Part shown: positions 17,284-26,389 of the stretch, one piece after another
Numbering within the stretch: the stretch's first letter is position 1
How the letters are laid out: every line of letters begins with the position of its first letter
NCBI GenBank assembly: GCA_951813395.1
Contig: OX638356.1
Coordinates: 971,340 to 1,035,339, forward strand
Direction of reading: 5' to 3'
DNA length: 64,000 nucleotides
DNA from: Longimicrobiales bacterium
GTDB lineage: Bacteria > Gemmatimonadota > Gemmatimonadetes > Longimicrobiales > Gaopeijiaceae
Position numbers and translations under genes: made by a program
Notes under the pieces: generated by a model
What the model saw: only the letters and a program-made list of their open reading frames with translations
Databases searched by the model: none
What the model was told of the DNA's origin: nothing

Positions 17284-18675
17284 CTACCTGACGTCCGCCG
17301 GCAACGTCCTGACGACGATGCTCGGCACGTCGAATTCGTCCAGCTCGATGAACGCCACTCGTCCGTCCGGGCCGAAGGCGTCCGGCATGCCGGTCCGGTC
17401 TTCGCTGAAGGTACCCACGTACTGCCCGTCCGCGCTGAAGACGTCGATGGGGCCGGAATCGTCCCACGGCTCCTCGCCGCGCCGCTGGATCCAGAGGCTC
17501 CCGTCCCAGGTGGCCCGGATCGCGCGTATCACGGGGATCTCGTGGTAGAAGGGCGAGCTCTCGAGTCCCTCGCGCATGGCCTCCATGGGGTCTCCGGGCA
17601 GCAGGGCCATCATTCCGCGCGCCATCGCCGGGCCGGACTCCATGCCCTCCTGCATTTGCTCAATTCGCCGCTCGATAGTTGCGGCCCGGATCCGGGGCGT
17701 CACCGTTTCAGGATGCAGCTGACGTCGCACAACGATACTCGTGGCGCCGTCGGTACTCAGCAGCTTGATCGCGTACGCCGACGAATCGGAGTAGGCGATG
17801 GTGCCGTCGGGGAGGAGGTCCCAGAGCAGCGCCGGCTTGTAATGGGTGACCTGCCCGATCGTCTGCGTGAGGACGGCCGAGACGTCCATCATGTCGTCCA
17901 TGGTCAGTGCTTCGGCGGTCTCGGACGGCGGAGACCACGCCTGCAGGACCGGTTCCGCAACGACCACGTCACCGGCGAGGTCCAGGCGCTCCAGGCCGCG
18001 ATCGTCGACCCTGTCGCCATCCTCCACCTCCGTGCCCATCATCTCGGCGAACATGCCTGACATCCCGCCAAGCACCTCCGGCACGCCCTGTGCGACGAGC
18101 GCTCCACCGTCCGGGGTGCCACGGATTTCAGTCCGCAATGTGGTCATGGCGGCGAAGGGGCCATCGCCACCGCCCATTCCGACGAAGTGTTCCAGTTCGC
18201 CCGCAGGGTTGAACACCTGGTACGCGTTGTGCCCCATGTCGGCGACGGCGATGCGGCCATCGCGCCAGACCACCATGTCTGCGGCGGACCGGAATTCGCC
18301 GGGCCCTTCCCCGGGACCACCGATGGTTCGGACCAGTTGACCCTCGGCGCCGATCACAATGACCTCTGCCGCCAGGAGGTCCAGCACGAACAGGTTGCCC
18401 GATGCGTCGAAGCCCACCGTTTCGGGTCTGGTGAACTGTGCCCACTCGGGCGCGGCGACGCCCCCGACCCGGTAGATCTCCTCGAAGCCTCCATCCAGGG
18501 GCTGGTCCCGGTCCTGGGCGGTTGCGGGCGCGGCGGTACCCATGAATGTGGCGGTGCCCACGCACGCGAGGGTCAGGCCGGCCACCAGGGTCGGGCGGTA
18601 CGATTTCGCGGGTTGCGAACGAGCCGGCGGGCTGCCGGGCCTGCCGGGGAAGGGGGGAGTTGCAACGCTCTTCAT
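17284..18675 (-). CDS. Exported 6-bladed beta-propeller (NHL-like) protein
   Basis: 463 residues from the ATG at 18675, which opens a long signal region (PTLVAGLTLACVGTATFMG, cleavage near TAQD). NHL/6-bladed repeats are visible: FTRPETVGFDASGNLFVLDLLAAEVIVI, GEGPGEFRSAADMVVWRDGRIAVAD and ATWDGSLWIQRRGE. The GPGEGPGEF turn is typical of this group. A Met/Glu-rich insert (MAEMMGTEVEDGD, EQMQEGMESG) sits in the middle. Likely periplasmic, role unknown. It precedes the amidohydrolase and is divergent from accA. Confidence 0.8.
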   Translation of the reverse strand: MKSVATPPFPGRPGSPPARSQPAKSYRPTLVAGLTLACVGTATFMGTAAPATAQDRDQPLDGGFEEIYRVGGVAAPEWAQFTRPETVGFDASGNLFVLDLLAAEVIVIGAEGQLVRTIGGPGEGPGEFRSAADMVVWRDGRIAVADMGHNAYQVFNPAGELEHFVGMGGGDGPFAAMTTLRTEIRGTPDGGALVAQGVPEVLGGMSGMFAEMMGTEVEDGDRVDDRGLERLDLAGDVVVAEPVLQAWSPPSETAEALTMDDMMDVSAVLTQTIGQVTHYKPALLWDLLPDGTIAYSDSSAYAIKLLSTDGATSIVVRRQLHPETVTPRIRAATIERRIEQMQEGMESGPAMARGMMALLPGDPMEAMREGLESSPFYHEIPVIRAIRATWDGSLWIQRRGEEPWDDSGPIDVFSADGQYVGTFSEDRTGMPDAFGPDGRVAFIELDEFDVPSIVVRTLPADVR

Positions 18676-18780
18676 GGTGCTTCGTCCTGTGTCATGGCCG
18701 GGTTGCACCCCGGCTTGGGCGTCGCCGCCCACCCTCGGACAATGTACGACATTCATGGCCGGGCTGTTCACCACGCGCTT

Positions 18781-18808
18781 TTGCTCCGGTGAACAAATGG
18801 CGTACTTT
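18781..18808 (+). promoter_or_regulatory. Probable sigma70-type promoter of accA
   Basis: TTGCTC (18781-18786), a 16-bp spacer, and TACTTT (18803-18808). Transcription would begin near 18815, about 60 nt before the GTG start at 18875. This also argues against the in-frame ATG at 18797, which would lie inside the promoter. Confidence 0.5.
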
Positions 18809-18874
18809 GGAGCTTCCCCGTCTTCTGGCGCTGTGCGGGGAGCTGAACACAACAACACGGGAGTATTCCGCCAA

Positions 18875-19837
18875 GTGTCTTCTTCAGCACATCTGGCGTT
18901 CGAGCGGGACATTGTCGAGCTGGAGGACCAGATCGCCCGGCTGCGGGAGATGGCGTCCAAGCGAGGCCTGGACGTGGCGGACGAGGTCCGCGTCCTGACC
19001 GCCAAGCTCGATGTGCTTCGCGACGAGACGTATCGCAACCTGACCCCGATGGAGCAGGTGCAGGTGGCCCGCCATCCGCGGCGCCCGTACACGCTGGACT
19101 ACATATCGGGAATCTTCACCGACTGGTTCGAGCTCAAGGGTGACCGGGGCTATCGCAATGACGAGGCGATCGTGGGCGGCTGGGCCCGGCTGAACGGACA
19201 GTCCATCATGGTGATCGGGCACCAGAAGGGCCGGGACATGAAGGCGAAGCTGCGCCGCAACTTCGGGATGCCCCACCCGGAGGGCTACCGCAAGGCGCTC
19301 CGCCTCATGCGCATGGCGGAGAAGTTCGGCCGTCCGGTCGTGACCATGATCGACACGCCTGGCGCGTATCCCGGCTTCGGCGCGGAAGAGCGCGGCCAGG
19401 CGGAGGCGATCGCCACGAACCTGCGCGAGATGGCCCGCCTGCGAGTCCCGACGATCTCGGTCGTGATCGGCGAGGGCGGCTCCGGGGGGGCGCTGGCCCT
19501 CGGAGTCACCGACCGCATCCTGCTACTCGAGCATTCGATCTACTCGGTGATCTCGCCCGAGGGCTGCGCCGCCATCCTGTGGCGTTCCGCCGACGAGCGG
19601 GAGAGTGCCGCCGAGGCGTTGCGGCTGACTTCGGCCGACCTGCTGTCGCTGGGCGTGGCCGACGAACTGATTCCCGAGCCACCGGGCGGGGCCCACGCCG
19701 ATCCTCCGTCGACGATGGTCGCGCTCGCCGACGCCCTGAAACGGCACCTCGACGAAATCGGCGGGATGGCGCCCGACGACATGGTGGCCCGGCGCTGGGC
19801 GAAATACGAAGCCCTCGGCGAATGGTCCGAGGCTTAG
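18875..19837 (+). CDS. accA: Acetyl-CoA carboxylase, carboxyltransferase subunit alpha
   Basis: 320 residues from a GTG at 18875, matching the usual length near 319. The conserved N-terminal helix (LAFERDIVELEDQIARLREMA) follows at once, and GGGAG lies upstream. With AccD it transfers carboxyl from carboxybiotin to acetyl-CoA, the first step of fatty acid synthesis. Landmarks: RPYTLDYISGIF, FELKGDRGYRNDEAIVGG, GHQKGRDMKAKLRRNFGMP, TPGAYPGFGAEERGQAEAIA and GEGGSGGALALGVTDRILLLEHS. It heads the plus-strand run that continues into the ricT-like gene 7 nt later. Confidence 0.97.
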   Translation: MSSSAHLAFERDIVELEDQIARLREMASKRGLDVADEVRVLTAKLDVLRDETYRNLTPMEQVQVARHPRRPYTLDYISGIFTDWFELKGDRGYRNDEAIVGGWARLNGQSIMVIGHQKGRDMKAKLRRNFGMPHPEGYRKALRLMRMAEKFGRPVVTMIDTPGAYPGFGAEERGQAEAIATNLREMARLRVPTISVVIGEGGSGGALALGVTDRILLLEHSIYSVISPEGCAAILWRSADERESAAEALRLTSADLLSLGVADELIPEPPGGAHADPPSTMVALADALKRHLDEIGGMAPDDMVARRWAKYEALGEWSEA

Positions 19838-19844
19838 CAGCCGG

Positions 19845-20690
19845 ATGTCCGGTTTCGCGGAGGTGAGTTTCAAGGGCACGCGCCGGGGCTACTTCCGGTT
19901 CGACGCGCTCGACCTGTCCCCCGGCGACCGGGTGATCGTGCAGTCGGACCGGGGGGAAGACCTGGGACGCGTGACCGCGCTGGGAAGCATCGCCGAGCGC
20001 AAGTGTTCGTCCTCGGGCGGATGCGCCACACCCACGCCCGCGCTGCGCGTGATCCGCCTTGCGGGGTCCGAAGAGGTGCAGCGCGCGCGTCACAAGACCG
20101 ACGACGAACGGCGCGCCCGCCTGGAAGCACGCGAACACGTCGCGCGCCACGGTCTCAAGATGAAGGTCACGGAGACCGAATGGCAGTTCGACCGCAAGAA
20201 GCTGATCATCTATTTCACCGCCGAGAAACGGGTGGACTTCCGCGCGCTGGTCCGCGACCTGGCCCGCGCCTTCCGCACCCGTATCGAGCTCAAGCAGATC
20301 GGCGTCCGGGACGAAGCCGCGCTGCTGGGCGGGGTGGGACGCTGTGGACGCGAGCTGTGCTGCTCGACATGGCTCCCCGAACTGAGGCCCGTGAGCCTGC
20401 AACTCGCCAAGGACCAGAGCCTGTCGCTCAATCCGGCCCAGATTTCCGGGTGTTGCGGCCGCCTGATGTGCTGTCTGATGTACGAACACCAGAGCTATGT
20501 GGAGGCCCGCCGCCGGTTCCCGCGCGAGGGCAGGAAGATCCGCACCGGGCTCGGGTACGAACGCGTGATCAACGTGAACATCTTCACCGAGACGATCACG
20601 CTGCGGAGCGACGACGGTCAGCAGCGGGTCGTGACCGTCGCCGAACTGAAGGACGAGATGGCGACCCGGCAGGGAAGACGGACCCGATGA
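19845..20690 (+). CDS. ricT: PSP1-domain protein, RicT (YaaT) family
   Basis: 281 residues. The N-terminal half is a beta-rich domain (FRFDALDLSPGDRVIVQSDRGEDLG) and the PSP1 core spans LKMKVTETEWQFDRKKLIIYFTAEKRVDFRALV. Cysteine clusters CGRELCC and GCCGRLMCC near residues 165-210 match the iron-sulfur sites of the RicAFT complex, which in Bacillus governs RNase Y-dependent RNA processing. RicA and RicF are not in this window, so the partner and exact job here are open. The stop overlaps the next gene's ATG by 4 nt. Confidence 0.88.
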   Translation: MSGFAEVSFKGTRRGYFRFDALDLSPGDRVIVQSDRGEDLGRVTALGSIAERKCSSSGGCATPTPALRVIRLAGSEEVQRARHKTDDERRARLEAREHVARHGLKMKVTETEWQFDRKKLIIYFTAEKRVDFRALVRDLARAFRTRIELKQIGVRDEAALLGGVGRCGRELCCSTWLPELRPVSLQLAKDQSLSLNPAQISGCCGRLMCCLMYEHQSYVEARRRFPREGRKIRTGLGYERVINVNIFTETITLRSDDGQQRVVTVAELKDEMATRQGRRTR

Positions 20691-22498
20691 AGCCCATTGC
20701 CTCGACGAAGCGCATTGCTCCCGTGAAGCGCATTGCCCCCATGCTTGCACTGTGCGCGTCGGCCGTGGCCTGCGCCGACTCCGCCATGACGGATGACCCC
20801 GCGCAGACGCTGACGGCCGTGGCCGAGGACGTCTGGCAGCGCCAGCTCGAGGTTGACCTGCGGGCGCGGGCGAGGGAGGGCCTGCCCCTGGAGCGGCTGC
20901 CGATTCCCACGCTCGAACGCGCCCGGTCCGACGCCGACTTCAGCCGCGCGGTCCTCGACCGCCTTGACGGGATCGACGCCGACGCCCTCGAAGCCGACGA
21001 CAGGATCACGTGGGAGCTGTTGCGCCGCGGCGCGGAGATGACGATCGAGAGCCTCGATCACTACTGGGTCATCACCAACGTCCTCACTCCGTATTCGTCG
21101 CCGATCGGGGCCATGCGCCAGATCTTCGGACTGGTGCCGGTGGCCGACGACGCGGGCCGGCAGGACTACCTCGCGCTCCTTGCCCAGGTGCCCGGGGCGG
21201 TCGCGTTCGTCGAGTCGCATGTCCGGGGCCAGATGGAGCGGGGCATCACCGTGCCCGATGCCAACATGGACGCCGTGGTGGGGATTGTTCGTGCGGGTAT
21301 CGCCCCGTTTTCCACCGGTCCCTTCGCGGTGGCGGAAGCGCGCCTCGGGGCTCAGGGCGAAGATCCGGACGCGGGAAGCGGCACGGCGGCCTTCTTCGCC
21401 GAGGCCGAGCGCATCGTCGCGGACGAGATCAACCCCGCGCTGGAGCGCCTAGCAGCCTTCCTCGACGGCGAATTCAGGGAAGCCGCGGCGCCGGAGGTCG
21501 GGCTCTCGCGCCAACCCGGCGGCGAAGCGGCCTACCGCTACCTGGTGCGGTTGCACACCACCATGGACATCACCCCGGAGGAGATCCACGAGATCGGCCT
21601 CCGCAACGTGGCCGAAATCGAGGAGCAGATGCTCGCGGTACAGGCGCGGATCGGCTTCGAGGGATCGATCGACGACTTCCGGCGCCACATCCCGACCAAC
21701 CCGGACTACTTCCCCAAGACGGTGGAAGAGGTGCGGGAACGCTTCGATTCGCCTTCCCGGCAGTTCTTCGAGCGCGCGGACGAGTTCTTCCTCAGCAAGC
21801 CCGACGCGCCCTTCGGCGCCCGGCGCCTCGATCCGGCCCTCGAGGGGTCACAGACCTTCGGCTACTACAATCCGCCCACGCCGAACGACCCCGTCGGCTA
21901 CTACAACTTCAACGGCTCCGACCTGGACCAGCGCAGCTGGCTGACCTACGCCGGGATCTCGCTTCACGAGCTCTTCCCCGGCCACCACTTCCACATCACG
22001 CGCCAGTACGCCAACGACGCCCTCCCGGCGGTTCGGCGCAACGCCCTGCACACGGCGTACACGGAAGGGTGGGGCATGTACTCGACCTTCCTGGGGATCG
22101 ACTCGGGCTTCCTCGCGGACGACCCGCTGAGCGAGTACGGGGCCTACATGATGGAGATCTTCGTCGCCACGCGGCTCGTCGTCGACACGGGAATGAACCT
22201 GCTCGGCTGGACGCTGGAAGAAGGCCGCCAGTACATGCGCGAGCACATCTTCGACTCCGAGACCCAGATCGCGTCCGAGTCCCTGCGCTATTCGACCGAC
22301 ATGTGGGGACAGGCGCTAGGCTACCAGATGGGCAAGCGCGCGATCCTGGGGCTGCGGCGCAAGGCGGAAGCCGAACTGGGTGACGATTTCGACCTGCGCC
22401 GCTTCCACGAAGCCGTACTCGGGCCGGGATCGCTGCCGATGACGGTCCTGGAAAGCCACATCGACCGCTTCATCGAGGCGGAGCGGAGCACCTCGTGA
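20687..22498 (+). CDS. DUF885 family metallopeptidase-like lipoprotein
   Basis: 603 residues. A lipobox-like end (ASAVAC) follows a hydrophobic run. The DUF885 zinc site is HELFPGHHFH near residue 430, with a downstream glutamate region (HTAYTEGWGMYSTFLG) also typical. The length matches the family's usual 550-620 residues. The N-terminus contains three near-copies of a short KxIAP unit (KPIAS, KRIAP, KRIAP), visible in the DNA as a 12-18 bp repeat. ATGA overlap with the ricT-like stop and GTGA overlap with the M20 gene indicate one operon of secreted peptidases. Confidence 0.9.
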   Translation: MKPIASTKRIAPVKRIAPMLALCASAVACADSAMTDDPAQTLTAVAEDVWQRQLEVDLRARAREGLPLERLPIPTLERARSDADFSRAVLDRLDGIDADALEADDRITWELLRRGAEMTIESLDHYWVITNVLTPYSSPIGAMRQIFGLVPVADDAGRQDYLALLAQVPGAVAFVESHVRGQMERGITVPDANMDAVVGIVRAGIAPFSTGPFAVAEARLGAQGEDPDAGSGTAAFFAEAERIVADEINPALERLAAFLDGEFREAAAPEVGLSRQPGGEAAYRYLVRLHTTMDITPEEIHEIGLRNVAEIEEQMLAVQARIGFEGSIDDFRRHIPTNPDYFPKTVEEVRERFDSPSRQFFERADEFFLSKPDAPFGARRLDPALEGSQTFGYYNPPTPNDPVGYYNFNGSDLDQRSWLTYAGISLHELFPGHHFHITRQYANDALPAVRRNALHTAYTEGWGMYSTFLGIDSGFLADDPLSEYGAYMMEIFVATRLVVDTGMNLLGWTLEEGRQYMREHIFDSETQIASESLRYSTDMWGQALGYQMGKRAILGLRRKAEAELGDDFDLRRFHEAVLGPGSLPMTVLESHIDRFIEAERSTS

Positions 22499-24081
22499 CG
22501 CGCGCGTCCGGCACGTTCGCGCGTTTGGCAATCCCGCGCGGCGCGGCCCTCCTGGCGCTGTCGGCGCTCGCTGGTCCCCCGCACCCCGTCTCCGCGCAAT
22601 CCGGGGCGGACGTGGCCAGCGCGTACCGTCGCGCCCACGAGGCGGAGATCGTGCGCGACTTCGCCGAGATGCTGACCTACCCCAACCGCGCCCGGGACAT
22701 CGAGGACATCACGCGTGCCGGGCTCTACATCCGGGACCGCCTGCGCGAAGCCGGCGCCGCATCGGAGTTGCTGACCCTGGACGGCGTTGCGCCGCTGGTC
22801 TACGGCAGGCTGTCGGTGCCCGGCGCGACCCGCACACTGGGCATATACGTGCACTACGACGGCCAGCCGGCCGACCCGGCCAATTGGACCCACCCGCCGT
22901 TCGAGCCCACGCTCTACTCGGCCTCCATGGAGGCGGACGGCGAGCCTATCCCGTTCCCGGAGGCGGGCGAGGCGGTCGACCCCGAATGGCGCATCTACGC
23001 GCGTTCGGCGGGCGACGACAAGGCTCCCATCGCCGCGGTTCTCGCAGTGCTGAGGGCCTTCCGCGAAGGCGGCGTGACGCCCACCTCGAACCTGGTCTTC
23101 TTCTTCGACGGCGAGGAGGAGGCGGGCTCGCGGAACCTGGGCCGCTACATGGACCTGCGGAGCGAGGTGCTCGACGAGATCGACATCTGGCTCTTCTTCG
23201 ACGGCCCGGCCCACCAGAGCGGACGGCCCCAGCTGACCTTCGGCGTGCGCGGATCCATGGGCATGGAGGTCACGGTGTACGGGGCCTCGCGCAACCTGCA
23301 TTCGGGCCACTACGGGAACTGGACACCCGACACCGGCAACATCCTGGCGCACCTGCTGGCGTCGATGAAGGACGAAGACGGCCGCGTGCTGGTAGAGGGC
23401 TGGTACGACACCGCCGACCCCATCGGCGACGAGGAACAGGCCGCGCTCGCGTCGATTCCCGACGTGGACCCGCTCCTGCGCGAGGAACTGGGGCTCGCCT
23501 GGACCGAGGGGCAGCCCGAGACGATCGCCGAGCGGCTGCTGCTGCCCGCGCTGAACGTGCGCGGCATGACGAGCGGGAACACCGGCGCGCTCGCGCGGAA
23601 CGTCATTCCCAACACGGCGGTGGCCGCGCTGGGCATCCGCCTGGTGAAGGGCAACGATCCCGCCCACCTGCGCCAGCTGGTCGTGGATCACATCGAGGGG
23701 CAGGGGTTTCACGTGGTGTCCGAGGATCCCGACATGGAGACGCGGTTGCGCTACCCGAGGATCGCCAGGGTGACGGGCGGCGGCGGGTATCCGGCGGCCC
23801 GCACAAGCATGGCGGACCCCTTCGTGCAACAGGTCATCGGGGCGGCTTCGCGGGCCGCCGACCGCGCGTTCGGGCCGGGAGCGCTGGTGCTCGCGCCGGG
23901 CATGGGGGGCACGCTGCCGCTCTACCTCTTCACCGACGTGGCGGGCAAGCCCGCGATCGTGGTCCCGGTGGCCAATCACGACAACAACCAGCACGCCCCC
24001 GACGAGAATCTGCGCATCGCGAACCTGTGGTACGCGATCGACCTCTACGCGGCGCTCCTCACGATGCCGGGGGGCGTGTAG
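22495..24081 (+). CDS. M20 family metallopeptidase, exported
   Basis: 528 residues from a GTG that overlaps the DUF885 stop. A signal peptide (GAALLALSALAGPPHPVSAQ) is followed by the M20 di-zinc catalytic domain: YVHYDGQPAD (His metal ligand and Asp), ARSAGDDKAP (bridging Asp), FDGEEEAGS (catalytic Glu pair). A dimerisation lid follows (FGVRGSMGMEVTVYG, NLHSGHYGNW), and the last His ligand is near NHDNNQHAPDENL. It would cleave di- or tripeptides or acyl-amino acids in the periplasm. It ends one base into the start of potA. Confidence 0.92.
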   Translation: MTRASGTFARLAIPRGAALLALSALAGPPHPVSAQSGADVASAYRRAHEAEIVRDFAEMLTYPNRARDIEDITRAGLYIRDRLREAGAASELLTLDGVAPLVYGRLSVPGATRTLGIYVHYDGQPADPANWTHPPFEPTLYSASMEADGEPIPFPEAGEAVDPEWRIYARSAGDDKAPIAAVLAVLRAFREGGVTPTSNLVFFFDGEEEAGSRNLGRYMDLRSEVLDEIDIWLFFDGPAHQSGRPQLTFGVRGSMGMEVTVYGASRNLHSGHYGNWTPDTGNILAHLLASMKDEDGRVLVEGWYDTADPIGDEEQAALASIPDVDPLLREELGLAWTEGQPETIAERLLLPALNVRGMTSGNTGALARNVIPNTAVAALGIRLVKGNDPAHLRQLVVDHIEGQGFHVVSEDPDMETRLRYPRIARVTGGGGYPAARTSMADPFVQQVIGAASRAADRAFGPGALVLAPGMGGTLPLYLFTDVAGKPAIVVPVANHDNNQHAPDENLRIANLWYAIDLYAALLTMPGGV

Positions 24082-25238
24082 TGACCTCGCCGGGAGCGGC
24101 AGCGGGGGGGGGCGGCGGCGAGGCCGCACACGTTGCGTTCGAAGGGGTCAGCAAGAGCTACGACGGCACCAACCTGGTCGTGAAGGACTTCAACCTCGAG
24201 GTCGGCAAGGGCGAATTCGTCACCCTGCTCGGCCCCTCGGGGTCGGGCAAGACCACGATCCTGATGATGCTGGCGGGCTTTCAGGCGCCTACGTCCGGAC
24301 GCATACGGATCGAGGGCGAATCGGTGGAGGACCTTGCCCCGCGAAGTCGCGGCATCGGGATGGTGTTCCAGAACTACGCCCTCTTTCCGCACATGACCGT
24401 TGGACAGAACCTCTCCTTTCCCCTCGAGGTCCGGGGCATCGATGGGGAGGAACGGCATGAGCGGGTGGAGCGCGCGCTCAAACTGGTTCGCCTGGAGGGG
24501 ATGGAGAACCGTCGTCCGGGCCAGCTCTCCGGCGGGCAGCAACAGCGCGTCGCGATCGCGCGCGCGCTGGTCTTCGAGCCGAGCCTTGTCCTCATGGACG
24601 AACCTCTCGGAGCGCTGGACCGGAGCCTGCGCGAGGAGATGCAGTACGAGATCCGCCGCATCCATCGCGAGCTGGCGGTCACGGTCGTGTACGTGACCCA
24701 CGACCAGCAGGAGGCGATGGTCATGTCCGACCGGATCGCTGTTCTCAAGGATGGCGAAGTCGAACAGATCGCCCCGCCGGAGGTGCTCTACGAAGAGCCG
24801 GAACGTGCGTTCGTGGCGCGCTTCATCGGCGAGAACAACCGGCTGCACGGGCGCGTGGCGACGGTCGAAGGCGGACTCTGTGAAGTGGAAACCGGCCGGA
24901 CGCGCATCCGCGCGCTGCGGGTTGTGGACTGCGAGCCTGGGGACCGGGTGACCCTGTCGATCCGCCCGGAGCGGGTCTCCGTCAACCCCGAGCCGGGCGT
25001 GTTCGGAAACCAGGTGGGCGCCACCGTGCAAGACCTGGCGTTTCTGGGCGATCACCTGCGCGTACACATGGAGGCCTGCGGCCGCAGCGACTTCATCGCG
25101 AAGATCCCCAACATTGTGGGACACGGCGGGATTCTGGTGGGCGACACCGTTCGGGTTGGCTGGACGGTGACCGACTGCCGGGTCCTCGACTACGAAACCA
25201 GAACGAACCGAGAGGCGGAACATGACGAGACGACGTGA
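24081..25238 (+). CDS. potA: Polyamine-type ABC transporter ATP-binding protein
   Basis: 385 residues from a GTG (TAGTG overlap with the M20 stop). Walker A LGPSGSGKTT, Q-loop MVFQNYALFPHMTVGQNL, signature QLSGGQQQRVAIARAL, Walker B LVLMDEP and the H-loop VTHDQQEAMVMSDRI are all intact. After residue 245 comes the TOBE-type regulatory domain (IGENNRLHGRVATVEGG, LSIRPERV), as in PotA. It powers uptake through the PotB and PotC channels encoded downstream. The N-terminal GGGGGE is a short low-complexity leader. Confidence 0.93.
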   Translation: MTSPGAAAGGGGGEAAHVAFEGVSKSYDGTNLVVKDFNLEVGKGEFVTLLGPSGSGKTTILMMLAGFQAPTSGRIRIEGESVEDLAPRSRGIGMVFQNYALFPHMTVGQNLSFPLEVRGIDGEERHERVERALKLVRLEGMENRRPGQLSGGQQQRVAIARALVFEPSLVLMDEPLGALDRSLREEMQYEIRRIHRELAVTVVYVTHDQQEAMVMSDRIAVLKDGEVEQIAPPEVLYEEPERAFVARFIGENNRLHGRVATVEGGLCEVETGRTRIRALRVVDCEPGDRVTLSIRPERVSVNPEPGVFGNQVGATVQDLAFLGDHLRVHMEACGRSDFIAKIPNIVGHGGILVGDTVRVGWTVTDCRVLDYETRTNREAEHDETT

Positions 25239-26385
25239 GTTCGCTCACCATTGGCAGCGGCTTCGCGCGCCGGGCCGGTTCCGCCGCGACACGGGAGTTC
25301 GCCGCGGCCTGCCGGGGTGGGCCGCTCTCCTGGGAATCGCGTGGGCCGGCGCCTTCCACGGGGCACACGGACAGTCCCTCACGACCGTTTCCTGGGGAGG
25401 CTCATACGGGCGGGCGGTGAACGAAGGCATCAACATCCCCTTCACGGCCGCGACCGGGATCAGGATCAGCGTGGAGGACTACAACGGCGGGCTCGCGCAG
25501 ATTCGCGCCCAGGTGGACGTGGGCAACATTCACTGGGACGTCGTGGACCTCGAAATCGCGGACGCCGTACGCGGATGCGACGAAGGGCTCCTCGAACTGA
25601 TCGACATCACGTCGCTGCCGGCCGGCCCCGATGGAACGCCCGCGGCAGATGACTTCGCTCCCGACTCCCAGACCGACTGCGGAGTGGGGGCCGTCTACTG
25701 GTCGACGGTATATGCCTACAACTCGGAGAACATCCCGGGCGAGAAGCCCGCGACGATGGCGGACTTCTTCGACCTGGACAGGTTTCCCGGACGGCGGGGC
25801 ATGCGGCGGGTGCCCCAGGTGAACCTGGAGTTCGCACTCATCGCCGACGGTGTTCCGCTGGACGAGGTGTACGCGGTGCTCGACACGCCGGAGGGCCTGA
25901 ATCGGGCTTTCCGCAAGCTGGACACCATAAAGGACCAGGCGATCTGGTGGGAGGCCGGTGCCCAGCCGCCGCAGATGCTGGCGGACGGGGAGGTCGTGAT
26001 GAGCACGGCGTACAACGGCCGCATCTTCAATGCGCAGGTGCTCGAGAATCAGCCGTTCGTGATCGTCTGGGACGGGCAGCTGCTCGACGTCGGGCAAATC
26101 GGAATCGTGGCGGGCACCCCAAGGCTGCAGGAGGCGCTCCGGTACGTCGCCTTCGCCAGCCGTGCCGAGCAGCAGGCCGCGGTCGGGCGGCGCATTTCAT
26201 ACTCTCCGACCCGGCGGTCCGGAGCACCCCTGGTCACCACCCACGTCGAGACGGGTGTGGAGATGGCGCCACACCTGCCCGCCAGTCCCGGCAACGTGGA
26301 TCGCTCGCTGCGCTACGACTGGCAGTGGTGGGTGGACAACCAGGACGAGTTGAACGAACGCTTCAGCGCCTGGCTGGCGCGCTGA
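25222..26385 (+). CDS. potD: Periplasmic solute-binding protein, PotD/PotF-like
   Basis: 387 residues; it overlaps potA by 17 nt. A long basic leader precedes the signal segment (WAALLGIAWAGAFHGAHG). The mature protein starts SLTTVSWGGSYGRAVNEGI, the usual opening of spermidine/putrescine-type binding proteins, with WDVVDLEIADAVRGCDEGLL and the conserved WWEAGAQPPQMLADGEVVMS motif. The ligand cannot be read from sequence; relatives bind polyamines, GABA or other small amines. The potA-D-B-C order makes a complete importer. Confidence 0.9.
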   Translation: MTRRREFAHHWQRLRAPGRFRRDTGVRRGLPGWAALLGIAWAGAFHGAHGQSLTTVSWGGSYGRAVNEGINIPFTAATGIRISVEDYNGGLAQIRAQVDVGNIHWDVVDLEIADAVRGCDEGLLELIDITSLPAGPDGTPAADDFAPDSQTDCGVGAVYWSTVYAYNSENIPGEKPATMADFFDLDRFPGRRGMRRVPQVNLEFALIADGVPLDEVYAVLDTPEGLNRAFRKLDTIKDQAIWWEAGAQPPQMLADGEVVMSTAYNGRIFNAQVLENQPFVIVWDGQLLDVGQIGIVAGTPRLQEALRYVAFASRAEQQAAVGRRISYSPTRRSGAPLVTTHVETGVEMAPHLPASPGNVDRSLRYDWQWWVDNQDELNERFSAWLAR

Positions 26386-26389
26386 ACGA

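Noticed and set aside
18542-18874. Longer N-terminus for accA
   Set aside because: The extra residues are unlike AccA, overlap a likely promoter, and the GTG at 18875 gives the standard family length.
22884-24080. Open frame upstream of potA in the potA frame
   Set aside because: It is an out-of-frame shadow of the M20 peptidase; the GTG at 24081 starts the conserved ATPase.
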